Positions 58,101 to 64,000 of a stretch of 64,000 nt of DNA are shown here, one piece after another. Each line of letters opens with the position of its first letter. Positions within the stretch are counted from its first letter, which is position 1. The notes beneath the pieces were generated by a model. It searched no databases and was not told the DNA's origin. It saw only the letters and a program-made list of their open reading frames with translations. The position numbers were made by a program, and so were the translations under genes. This DNA is from Nyssa sinensis (taxonomy: Eukaryota > Streptophyta > Magnoliopsida > Cornales > Nyssaceae): NCBI GenBank assembly GCA_008638375.1, contig CM018032.1, positions 305,001 through 369,000 of the forward strand. Direction: 5' to 3'.

Positions 58101-61100
58101 GTATTAAATAGGTTGACATGACTAAAACTTGAATACGACTTGTTTATTAATAATGTTGTAAGACTAGTTACGAGGATATCAAATTTATACACTAGGGTGT
58201 AACCCACCTCAGGAACATGGGATTTAGTAGATTGGAGGTTGGTGAGAGGGGCTCGATATTGACTGATCAATGAATCTTCCTATTTGGTACACAGGCCAAT
58301 GAGCAAAGGGCAGACGTCATGGCAAGTGCGAATGACGGGAACTGTTGCTCAAAAGGGAAAAGCAGAACATTCCTCTACATGAAAGGACCCTGGTCATTCC
58401 TTTTTGCTATAACGGACAACCGTTGACTCGACCTCACTTCTCCTGACCTCTCCCTCACCCTTTTCTCCACCGATCTTGTGCCCCAGTGCTGATTCCACCT
58501 CCTCTTTGGTCATCTTGGGAGGAAGGCTCCAAACAACCCCCCATTTCTCGCTTACAAATGTTAAACTTGTTAACCTGTTTATGACACAAATTCATTTATG
58601 CTCAACCCAAACCCATCAACTCTGTATTGTGTTTATGTCATATCATGTCAAAAATTGCAACCCTTAGTACTGATCAAAAGAAAAAAAAATTGCTAACCCT
58701 AGTGGAAAGATTCGAGAGAAGGTTGGCCAGCTGGAAGTAGCAATATCTATCTAAAGGGGGAAGACTTGCTCTTCTAAAGATCGGATTGTGTAGTTTGCTT
58801 ACTTGTGTCATTTCCTTATTCTTCATTCCTGTGTTGGTTTTCGACTGCTTATAGAAGTTGCAAAGACATTTCTTATAGAGAAGAATAGTTAGTTTAAGTA
58901 CTACCTAGACCGGTAATTCCATTTAAGGCAACTTAGGCAAGGGAAGAGAGTGAATCATCTCTTAATTCACTGTCTGGTTACTAGAGCGGTTTGTATTCTG
59001 CTACTTTTTTTTTTGTGTTTTACTGGCTTATGCCACATTCTACCTTGGATGTGCTGACGATGTGGAGAGGCACCTTGGTATATAGGAGGGCTAGGCAGGT
59101 ATCACAATTTGCTCCTTTGTGCTTATGGTGGTTTATTTGGGCATGGTCTTTCTGGTGTGGAATGTTAAGGCCATTTTGTTGGGTACTCTGTATTTTTGGA
59201 TTACGAGGGGCTTGCTCTTGTTCATATATAATTTTTTTTTTCTTTTTATTTTTTATTTTTTATACAGTGAGTTTATAGATGTATTCTTTTGGATGAAATG
59301 GGTGCACCCCTTGGCAATTCATAATACAAATTACCTTGTCAAAAGAAAAAATGGTGTTGCATGTGCAAGTTGGTTGAGGAAACAGCGGATCACTTGTTGC
59401 TGCACTGTCATGTGGCAAGAGACTTCTGAGCTCGCTTGCTTAACCTTTTGGAGTACATTGGGTGATGTCTAGTTTGATTTTGGAGGCGCTTGGGAGCTGG
59501 AGAGGAGGTAGGGTGGGAAGGAGAGTAAAAAAGTGACAAGTTGCCCCCTTATGCTTTTGGTGGAGCATATAAAACGAAAGAAATGTCGAATCTATGAGTT
59601 GGAGACTCAAAACACTTTATATTGAGCTCCTTATCTCTTTGGTTTTTTTGGGAGCTCTTCTTTTTTGTTGGATTCTTTTGGTTGATATGAGGGTATATAG
59701 CCTTGTGCATATTATTGTGTACATAGTTGCTTTTGGTGCATTCCAATGAAATTTACGTGTAAAAAAAAAAAAGAATAATTCTTGAAGATTCGAAGATGTT
59801 GATTTTGAACCTGAAATCTCTTGGCTATGTTGATATTCCTTCGGTGGTCTATGGAGGGAGCAGATGGAGATCGATCATTTGGTTTTTTTGTAACCTAAGC
59901 TTTTGATTTTTAGCTGGGGCCTTATTGTGTACCCATTGAATCCATAGGCTTCCCCCTCTGCTTTCTCATTCTCTCTCTTGTTCTGTATCCATGATCTTTA
60001 GAGAGTTGACCTAACTGCTACTATTTTACATAGAGTGGTCTCTATCTTTGTTGTGTGATTCGTATTGGGGAGTTGACCTAACTGATATGATTTTTCAAGT
60101 CAAAAACCCTCTGAGGTTGTGGAGCTTTTTCAAAAGTATTGAGTGTGTTATTCGCTTGGGCACCGATTAAAAAGACAGTAATAATGGGTGATAAACTTTG
60201 TGAAATGGCTTCCTTCAATCTCCAATAAAAGGCATGATGAAATGCAAACAAGTCATGATTTTACCATCTTGTAGAGGACAAAATAATAATAATAAGAATA
60301 ATAATAAAATACTTTTCTCCATTTGAGTGGATCTTAGGTACAGGGACTTTCTATTAGGTGGCTCTATTGCTTTCTAATTAGAAAGCTTTTAGTACCTTTT
60401 TATTTTTTGACAAGTGAACAAGCATGCTTTTAATACTTGCATTCTATAGTGACGTTTGCAATTCTCCCATGCTTTAGAAATCAGCTACCTGAAGAAAAAT
60501 TCATGCTGTGATGAATCTCAACATTTTTTATTGAAGGAAGAACGAAAACATTCTGATTACGAAATTACCAAGAAAAAGTTCTAGTAAATTTAAGTTTTAT
60601 TTACTTTCTCGGTCAACTTGTCAAGTATGAAGACCCATCCTAGTCTTAACTTGCATGAAAAGTTCTTATTGTCAAGTATTGTTGATTTCAAAAATTTCCT
60701 GAGCAATTTTCTTAATAAGATATGTTCCCTGCATTGTTTTCATTTTTATATATCGATTTTTCATTAAGATGCTCCCTACATTTTCTATTTCTTTGAAAAT
60801 AAGACCTCCTAGGGATAAGAGACATAGGACTAAAGAGAGCCAAAAAATGATCTTTCATGTATAATCCTGCTTAATCTCAAATATTATCAGTTCCAGTACA
60901 TTGACGAAACAGTACAATGCTAGCAAAAGTTTCTAGATTCATCAAGGAACCAACCTTTAGTCAATAGGAGCCCTACTTCCTTCTTTGTGATCTCGTCGTC
61001 ACTTTGCTTCTAGTGCTAACTCATTTCCGAGTCACCAGGTGGAGCACACCTTTGGTACGCGGAAGGGCAAGCTAAGCTCATTGAAACTGCTTCTGCTCCT

Positions 61101-63917
61101 TTCTCTCCTGTTTGTGTGTGCGTTTTAAGGGAGGGATCCATCAATGGATCCCTATCAAATGGCTCATTGTTCTTGCACGTGATGCCTACAAATGCCTCAT
61201 TGTATCTTGCAGATGCAGGATTTTTTGTTATAGAAAGTTGCTAGTGCTTTCTTTTTGAGTTTCACAATGCAGGTAGTATTAGAATTGTATTTAGCGGTGA
61301 TCGTAGTTCCCTATTTTTACCGTTTTTTGGTTGCATGCATATATAGGGATTAGTCTTGACTCCAATGGGTCAATTATAAAAGGTGATATTGATTTTCATT
61401 GAAGTATAACAAATTTTCTCACATGTACAATTGAATGCTTAAATGTAGGTTGTGATCATATGGTCACCCATCTGTCAAAAAGGGTAATGAGGCAGCAAAA
61501 GCTCTAATTTCCCTATAGAGGCCCAATATCTGTAGATATGTAAATCTATATCTATGAATCTTAGTGAATCAAAGGGTTATTATGTCTAATTTGTCAGTTG
61601 CATTAGTGAAGTGGTGATTTAGTGCTTTGGTGGCACATGAGTTAAGAATTTAGAAATTAATTCTCTCTTTAGTAATCAGTTCCAGTGGGCCCACACCACA
61701 CCAATGATCAAAGCAGAACCTAACATGCTGATCACTGTCGACCACTAATTTGATGCGTTTTGAAAATTCTTTTCAACCTTTCCCATTGCTTTTCTATACT
61801 CCCATATCATAAGAGGTTTGAACATCCTTGGAGTGCCAAATGCCAATGCTCTAGAGGGAAGTTAATCCTCCCCTGTTCCGGTCATGGAATAGATTAAATA
61901 CGAGCAGGGACGAAAGTTGGCCAGTTCATATCTTTATTTCGTGTGTTCCCGGGAGGAATTTGCCATATTTTTCATTCTACCACTCTCTTCCAGAAGTCGG
62001 ATCTCTCCATTCCATACCTCCACAATCATTTTCCTAAAAGAACTTGGTTGAACAACTGAAGATCCTGAATATCCAACCCTCCTATCTGTATGGGAGAGCA
62101 GTCTTCCAATCCATGAGATGGTATTTAAATCTACACTCCAAAGCTTTTCCCATCTCTACACAGGATATATTAATAGGAAACAAACATAAAATAAGTGGGC
62201 AGGTTAGACAAGGTTCTCTAATAATAACCATCACATCTTAAGGTCTTGACCACTGATTCTCAACCAGCAGATTCATATGGCGAGCTGCCCATCTCACAAT
62301 AATAGCCTAATCAAAATGTTGTTGGAGCTATTCTATACCTTGGAGAAGGCATCTCTATATTTCTTTAAAGAAGCATAGAAATATTCTTTTAAAAAACATA
62401 TGCGAGTCCTTTTTGTGCAAGAGTTTGTATGCTTCAAAGAAAGGTTTTGGTTTCCCCCTTGTTGGGGTGGCTTAGGACTTGTGGCTACTCATTTTTACTA
62501 TATTTGGATTTGGATCAGTCAGACTCATATATTGATTGGTGTTGGGCTTGTTTTCAAATTCATGGACAAGGATTGAAATTTTAAGAAAAAAGCTGTGCCA
62601 TTGGACCCCTTGACTTGTATTTTGGCTCACATGTCTGTGTCAGTCACTGAAACTCTTGGACACTTCCCGAACATGCAAAAAAAGTGTCCAATTTTTTATT
62701 TTTGTAAATTTTGGACAACTTTATCAACACGTTTGGGGACACATTTTCTATTTTTTTTCCTTTTTTTTTTTTTTTTGTATTTTCCTCATTTTCTCTTCGT
62801 CCTTAGTTCTTTTTTTTTTTTTTTTACATATATATATATATTTATATTCTAGGTAATAGTTAGTAAATTTGTTTTAGAATTTGAATTATAGATGTTAATG
62901 ATTAAATGAACAAGTTCTTGAATTTTTATTTAATAACTTTGTTATTTTAATATTTTAGTAATCTTTTATTGATTTTTGTGTTTTTATGCCAATTTTAATC
63001 GAAACGACGTTAGGTTTTATTTTATAAGGTCATATAAAAAATAGAAAAATTTATATATATTTAACGTGTCCCTAATGTGTTTGTGTCTTACTTTTTTGAG
63101 AAATGATGTATCCGCGTGTCCATGTCGTGTCTTATTCCTGTCCCGTGTCCGTATCCGTGCTTCTTAGGTTGCTCATGATATGCATGAAGACTTGTATGAT
63201 TAAATTGTTGACCATGTGGAACTTGAATGACTCAAAATTTTATCATTGTGGGGCGCAAAGCCGCAAGCATAATCATGCCGATAGGAAATGAGGATGTGAT
63301 TACTTGAGTTGCAGGGCCTGATTACTTTTACAGATTAGTTGAAGCTACTGAATTTCATGCTCTTTATCCTTGGAACTTTTGAATTTTTGATTTTCTGATC
63401 TTCAAACATGTTAGATACGTTATATGTCTGTCTCATACAATCTAATATAAGTTATAGAGTTCTTTAAATAATTGTATTATGATGAATCAATAATGAATAA
63501 TATATAAAATGTGTATAATATATTATGCTAGATGTGCTTTCATGTACCTAGGATGTCTGTGCTACTTCTGTTGCTATTGTTTTTTGATTGGGTTGCACCA
63601 AGCAGTTCATAATAAGAAATCATTTTTTCACTACGAACTTCCCATACAAAACAAATATATAGTTGTTTATTTTCAGTTAGTAGATTTTGAGTACATCTTG
63701 TCTGGTTGGATGCTGGTATCTTGTTACTTGCTTTTAGTTCTCATTTATTTTTATTTGAACTTGTAGATGTTCAATTTCTTCCGATATCTGGTCTTGTTGG
63801 TTCAAATATGAAAGAGAGAGTGGATAAAAGCACATGTCCATGGTGGAATGGTCCTTGCTTATTTGAAGCTCTTGATGCCATTGAAGTTATCCCACGTGAT
63901 CCTAAAGGTCCATTTAG
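27804..63917 (+). CDS. ERF3: Eukaryotic peptide chain release factor 3 (eRF3, GTP-binding), 13 exons, 3' end beyond window
   Basis: Exons: 27804-27807, 28132-28173, 28695-28766, 30162-30200, 30905-30970, 31330-31425, 38438-38549, 40733-40778, 40894-40965, 52961-53023, 53152-53306, 53458-53522, 63767-63917. They join in phase into 327 codons plus two bases. The N-terminus is a short acidic, low-complexity domain (about 100 residues) without a Gln/Asn prion-like region. The GTPase motifs follow: GHVDAGKS (about 104-111), GITV, DAPGHKSYV, NKMDDP and LPISGL. eRF3 binds eRF1 at stop codons and couples GTP hydrolysis to peptide release. [12 protein letters not shown] and [11 protein letters not shown] support eRF3 over eEF1A or HBS1. 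Three introns are 7-12 kb because of transposons. No stop or frameshift seen. Confidence 0.95.
28325..28425 (-). mobile_element. SINE-2 (tRNA-like) copy in eRF3 intron 2
   Basis: On the minus strand: TAGCTTGATTGGTACC (A-box-like), GGGAGGTTGAGGGTTCAAG (B-box), then AGTGTGTGTG. Same family as 38,893-39,005 and 40,140-40,272. Confidence 0.65.
28468..28530 (+). mobile_element. Au-SINE 3' fragment
   Basis: GGTACATCTAACCCTCTCTGG and GGAGCCTTGTGCATTGGGG correspond to the last third of the Au-SINE at 8,487-8,650. The 5' part with Pol III boxes is absent. Confidence 0.65.
28695..28766 (+). CDS. ERF3: eRF3 exon 3 (NAGNAG acceptor)
   Basis: Encodes [20 protein letters not shown] then KMEE. Acceptors TAG and CAG lie 3 bp apart (28,689-28,694). 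Use of the first adds one Ala. Confidence 0.82.
28767..30161. other. eRF3 intron 3
   Basis: Contains a short unassigned open stretch (29,460-29,645) without domain similarity and a tandem pair of ACAATACATACATG-type words near 29,240-29,310. No transposon recognised. Confidence 0.5.
30162..30200 (+). CDS. ERF3: eRF3 exon 4 (start site less certain)
   Basis: Encodes [13 protein letters not shown]. The acceptor TTATAG at 30,157-30,161 keeps the frame. A better-looking CAACAG ends at 30,151 but would shift it. Confidence 0.6.
30905..30970 (+). CDS. ERF3: eRF3 exon 5
   Basis: Acceptor TTTCAG|ATTTG, donor GAAG|GTTTG. Encodes [20 protein letters not shown] then VE, part of the variable N-terminal domain. 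Confidence 0.85.
31330..31425 (+). CDS. ERF3: eRF3 exon 6 (start of G domain)
   Basis: Encodes [20 protein letters not shown] followed by [12 protein letters not shown]. It ends within the Asp codon of the P-loop GHVDAGKS. Confidence 0.95.
31426..32379. other. eRF3 intron 6, 5' part
   Basis: No gene or named repeat recognised before the L1 fragment. Confidence 0.5.
32380..34931 (+). mobile_element. L1 LINE fragment: RT, post-RT and zf-RVT, 5' truncated
   Basis: Plus-strand similarity begins within ORF2. RT blocks read [20 protein letters not shown] (near 33,060-33,115), [16 protein letters not shown] (near 33,215) and the catalytic [10 protein letters not shown] (33,344-33,373). Post-RT sequence [13 protein letters not shown] (33,830-33,870) and a zf-RVT region (34,380-34,560, [18 protein letters not shown]) follow. 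The 3' UTR ends GTACTTGTAAAAAAAA at about 34,931. Frames are broken by several indels. 5' truncation is usual for L1 copies. Confidence 0.85.
35015..35070. repeat. AT/GT-rich simple repeat
   Basis: Runs of ATATAT, TGTGTG and GAGAGA follow each other between the LINE 3' end and the processed pseudogene. Confidence 0.7.
35071..35546 (+). pseudogene. Processed pseudogene of a DUF212 (acid phosphatase/vanadium haloperoxidase-related) gene
   Basis: Intronless similarity to plant DUF212 membrane proteins across the whole family length. Order: Ser-rich N-terminus, [17 protein letters not shown] (ends at a stop in place of the usual Trp codon), a one-base shift, [40 protein letters not shown], another shift, [40 protein letters not shown] and a terminal KNSN-stop at 35,546. 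Two frameshifts and in-frame stops show it is dead. It lies about 140 bp downstream of an L1 3' end, consistent with L1-mediated retrocopying. The parent gene is elsewhere in the genome. Confidence 0.85.
35547..38437. other. eRF3 intron 6, 3' part
   Basis: The first few hundred bases may be 3' UTR of the retrocopy. A (GA)n run lies at 37,066-37,085. A patch at 36,680-36,780 (AGTTTAGGGGGTTAAGTGC) resembles a generic dispersed repeat end. No coding region supported. Confidence 0.45.
38438..38549 (+). CDS. ERF3: eRF3 exon 7 (P-loop AGKST)
   Basis: Completes the P-loop Asp and encodes [20 protein letters not shown] then [17 protein letters not shown]. Acceptor GTTGCAG, donor CTG|GTGAGA. Confidence 0.95.
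38893..39005 (+). mobile_element. SINE-2 (tRNA-like) copy in eRF3 intron 7, plus strand
   Basis: TAACTTGGGTGGTATC (A-box-like), GTTGAGGGATCAAGTCCCCTT (B-box), GGGGCAAAGTATGTGTGTG, then an A-rich tail at 38,999-39,010. Confidence 0.65.
39500..39781. mobile_element. Fragment of MITE-3 (CAGTG hAT) family
   Basis: Ends GGCGCTCACCTTTGACAGCACTG, similar to the right end of the complete copy at 57,062-57,593, and carries CGCCTTG words. Left end not defined. Confidence 0.5.
40140..40272 (-). mobile_element. SINE-2 (tRNA-like) copy in eRF3 intron 7, minus strand
   Basis: Minus strand: TAGCTTGGTTGGTATCTCCG, GGGAGGTTGAGGGTTCAAG, TCCCCTTAAGGGGC, then a (TG)n tract. This is the best-preserved of three copies. 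Preceded by a poly-T run (plus strand) that fits an A-rich tail. Confidence 0.7.
40733..40965 (+). CDS. ERF3: eRF3 exons 8-9 (switch I to DAP of G3)
   Basis: Exon 8 (40,733-40,778) encodes [15 protein letters not shown]. Exon 9 (40,894-40,965) encodes [20 protein letters not shown] then LDAP, ending between Pro and Gly of DAPGH. The intron between is 115 bp. Confidence 0.95.
40966..41142. other. eRF3 intron 9, 5' end
   Basis: Unique-looking intron sequence before the first MITE. Confidence 0.5.
41151..41535 (+). mobile_element. MITE-1 copy c (hAT-like), complete
   Basis: 385 bp, CTATGAAGCACGG at the left and CCGTGCTTCTTAG at the right, flanked by ACTTATAC (41,143-41,150) and ACTTACAC (41,536-41,543), 7 of 8 identical. 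Same core as copy b but shorter. Confidence 0.88.
41890..42768 (+). mobile_element. MITE-1 copy d split by an L1 fragment
   Basis: The left part (about 41,897-42,150) has GTGTCGGTGTCGGACACG and related words. The right part (about 42,665-42,768) has TATTTAACGTGTCC and CCGTATCCGTGCTTCTT. A minus-strand L1 segment separates them. Confidence 0.65.
42155..42660 (-). mobile_element. L1 ORF2 fragment inserted in MITE-1 copy d
   Basis: Minus-strand reading gives [20 protein letters not shown] and SFYKHLVG, the post-RT motif of plant L1 elements. Both ends truncated. Confidence 0.65.
43313..43538 (-). repeat. 3' LTR of the nested copia
   Basis: 226 bp on the minus strand, from TGTTGTAAATATTG to the altered end CTTTTAACA. 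It contains AATTGATTGATTG-type repeats and carries an extra ATTGTAAATATTaac-like stretch relative to the 5' LTR. Confidence 0.9.
43539..45100 (-). pseudogene. Nested copia RT and RNase H region
   Basis: Minus-strand pieces: 45,098-44,667 ([54 protein letters not shown]), a broken middle at 44,660-44,360 that retains the VVYVDDIV box near 44,500, 44,352-43,912 ([38 protein letters not shown]) and 43,869-43,546 (RNase H tail, [33 protein letters not shown]). Several frame breaks separate the pieces, so it is not expected to make a functional polyprotein. Confidence 0.88.
45101..46310 (-). pseudogene. Nested copia integrase region
   Basis: Minus-strand similarity to the copia integrase core and C-terminus. 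The clearest piece is 45,745-45,389 with [20 protein letters not shown] and [13 protein letters not shown]. The upstream core (46,310-45,750) is readable but interrupted. A variable Leu/Pro-rich linker follows at 45,367-44,996. Confidence 0.8.
46313..46759 (-). pseudogene. Nested copia protease and pre-integrase region
   Basis: Contains [16 protein letters not shown] where copia proteases have D-S/T-G-A; the catalytic Asp and Gly are replaced (S and R). Continues [20 protein letters not shown] and ends in the pre-integrase GLYYL. No gag precedes it: only about 240 bp separate it from the primer-binding site. Confidence 0.82.
46999..47198 (-). repeat. 5' LTR of the nested copia
   Basis: 200 bp on the minus strand from TGTTGTAAATATTGAC to AAAATATTTTCGACA. 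It differs from the 3' LTR by short indels and substitutions. Confidence 0.9.
48258..48274. repeat. Poly(G) run of about 16
   Basis: Homopolymer inside the decayed L1 interior; length may be unreliable in the assembly. Confidence 0.8.
51341..51574. other. eRF3 intron 9 spacer between two LINEs
   Basis: No feature recognised. Confidence 0.4.
51575..52580 (-). mobile_element. Second L1 LINE 3' fragment
   Basis: Minus-strand post-RT and zf-RVT sequence: 52,575-52,117 ([58 protein letters not shown]) and 52,114-51,857 ([39 protein letters not shown]). A T-rich stretch at 51,582-51,590 (plus strand) fits a short poly(A) end. 5' truncated. Confidence 0.8.
52961..53023 (+). CDS. ERF3: eRF3 exon 10 (GHKSYV of G3)
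   Basis: Encodes [20 protein letters not shown] then L. Acceptor AATCTTCAG, donor CTA|GTAAGT. Separated from exon 9 by a 12.0-kb intron. Confidence 0.95.
53152..53522 (+). CDS. ERF3: eRF3 exons 11-12 (G4 NKMD)
   Basis: Exon 11 (53,152-53,306) encodes [20 protein letters not shown] and [19 protein letters not shown]. Exon 12 (53,458-53,522) encodes [20 protein letters not shown]. Acceptor of exon 11 is TTGTAAG|GTG with an A-rich stretch before it; the C/T-rich tract lies 20-50 bp upstream. Confidence 0.93.
53523..55214. other. eRF3 intron 12, 5' part
   Basis: No coding similarity found. Open stretches at 53,573-54,056 lack a recognisable domain. A C-run followed by an A-run occupies 54,565-54,609. 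Confidence 0.5.
55215..55475 (+). mobile_element. L1 LINE fragment, left part of a split element
   Basis: Plus-strand post-RT sequence: [40 protein letters not shown]. The expected continuation (RRLASWK...[11 protein letters not shown]) is found only after 58,690, beyond the inserted block. Confidence 0.7.
55993..56954. mobile_element. MITE-4 (GTATCG-rich) inserted in MITE-2 copy 3
   Basis: Bounded by TAGTTGTCAAAG and ACTAACAACTA. Both ends have runs of GTATCG/GATACGATAC words (56,020-56,060 and 56,800-56,945) around an AT-rich core. No coding sequence. Confidence 0.6.
57062..57593. mobile_element. MITE-3 (hAT, CAGTG) complete copy
   Basis: 532 bp with terminal inverted repeats CAGTGTAGTTAAAGGCG and CAGTGTTGTCAAAGGCG (right end, reverse complement) and a perfect 8-bp target duplication GTATCAAT (57,054-57,061 and 57,594-57,601). 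These are hAT superfamily hallmarks. No transposase. Confidence 0.92.
57707..58189. other. Unassigned DNA within the split L1
   Basis: AT-rich, no coding or repeat signature recognised. Confidence 0.4.
58190..58560 (+). repeat. Second copy of the LTR-like repeat of 17,965-18,400
   Basis: Shares GTGAGAGGGGCTCGATATTG, GGCCAATGAG, GCAGACGTCAT, CCACCGATC and GGGAGGAAGGCTCC with the first copy in the same order and orientation. Confidence 0.65.
58690..59352 (+). mobile_element. L1 LINE fragment, right part of the split element
   Basis: Begins with [11 protein letters not shown] and [11 protein letters not shown], which normally follows the sequence that ends at 55,475. After a deletion it continues with NHLLIHC (zf-RVT, near 58,950) and ends with CTTGTCAAAAGAAAAAA near 59,350. 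Confidence 0.7.
59353..59773 (+). mobile_element. Another L1 3' end (zf-RVT and poly(A))
   Basis: CCACCTTGTT-like zinc motif on plus strand: [24 protein letters not shown] reading at 59,355-59,420 in mixed frames, then WWSI-like tail sequence and a terminal A12 at 59,761-59,772. Confidence 0.65.
59774..62608. other. eRF3 intron 12, unassigned part
   Basis: No host exon. An (AAT)n patch at 60,284-60,308. The stretch 61,860-62,240 has a LINE-like flavour on the minus strand, but I could not confirm it. Confidence 0.4.
62609..63167 (+). mobile_element. MITE-1 copy e (left end degraded)
   Basis: Starts TATTTTGGCTCACATGTCTG, equivalent to position 12 onward of copy b, and ends CCGTATCCGTGCTTCTTAG. 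The core GATTAAATG...ATGCCAATTTTAAT is conserved. No target duplication because the left terminus is lost. Confidence 0.78.
63168..63766. other. eRF3 intron 12, 3' end
   Basis: AT-rich sequence ending at the acceptor ACTTGTAG before exon 13. Confidence 0.6.
63767..63917 (+). CDS. ERF3: eRF3 exon 13 (G5 and start of domain II)
   Basis: Encodes [20 protein letters not shown] and [20 protein letters not shown] then [10 protein letters not shown]. Donor AG|GTACGG. The rest of domains II and III lies to the right of the window. Confidence 0.95.
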
Positions 63918-63964
63918 GTACGGTAAAACCTTCATTTTTTGAGCTTTGTTTAATTTTCATGCGA

Positions 63965-63968
<4 letters not shown>

Positions 63969-63997
<29 letters not shown>
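63969..63997. repeat. (CT)n microsatellite
   Basis: Dinucleotide run in intron 13 of eRF3 at the right edge of the window. Confidence 0.9.
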
Positions 63998-63998
<1 letters not shown>

Positions 63999-64000
63999 CC

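Noticed and set aside
62595..62856. Phe-rich membrane-like peptide
   Set aside because: Product of T-runs within MITE-1 copy e.
27804..63917. Identification as eEF1A or HBS1 instead of eRF3
   Set aside because: The acidic N-terminal extension, [19 protein letters not shown] and [11 protein letters not shown] match eRF3; eEF1A lacks the extension and HBS1 differs around the switch regions.

Overview
The window is nuclear DNA of a flowering plant, most likely a woody dicot or basal angiosperm with a transposon-rich genome; the species cannot be named from the sequence. Evidence: AT-rich base composition, spliced genes with GT-AG introns, plant Ty1/copia and L1 elements with tRNA-Met primer sites, an Au-type SINE, and hAT-like MITEs. 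Nothing prokaryotic is present. Two host genes stand head to head, and almost everything else is mobile DNA lodged in their introns and flanks.

Host gene 1 (minus strand, 23.46 kb down to 6.53 kb, continuing beyond the left edge) is an alpha/beta hydrolase matching the chloroplast chlorophyll dephytylase CLD1 family. Five exons are visible. Intron 1 is about 15.6 kb and holds a complete but decayed copia element (13,097-22,566, 5-bp target duplication ATTCT), a truncated second copia joined to an L1 fragment, an Au-SINE and several MITEs. Exon 1 carries a frame change that separates the only ATG codons from the hydrolase frame. The C-terminal exons, including the catalytic His, are not in the window.

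Host gene 2 (plus strand, 27.80 kb to beyond the right edge) is the translation termination GTPase eRF3 (SUP35/GSPT1 family). Thirteen exons, phase-consistent throughout, encode 327 residues plus two bases, up to about the middle of the G/EF1A-like part. Introns 6, 9 and 12 are 7.0, 12.0 and 10.2 kb and are full of repeats, while introns 8, 10 and 11 are only 115-151 bp. A telo-box (AAACCCTAG) lies about 40 bp before the start codon, as in many plant translation-machinery genes.

Region by region: 1-5.7 kb, copia gag/LTR debris and an RTE-type LINE remnant; 6.5-23.5 kb, CLD1 with its loaded intron 1; 23.6-27.8 kb, shared 5' intergenic region with a copia gag fragment; 27.8-64 kb, eRF3. Intron 6 of eRF3 contains an L1 fragment followed by a processed pseudogene of a DUF212 (acid phosphatase/vanadium haloperoxidase-related) gene. 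Intron 9 contains MITEs, a nearly whole L1 on the minus strand and a copia without gag inserted into that L1 (target duplication CTAAC). Intron 12 holds a composite of L1 pieces split by a MITE that itself carries two further elements. I found no sign of a new defence or metabolic system. The noteworthy content is gene architecture, nested transposition history and short non-autonomous families with verifiable target-site duplications.
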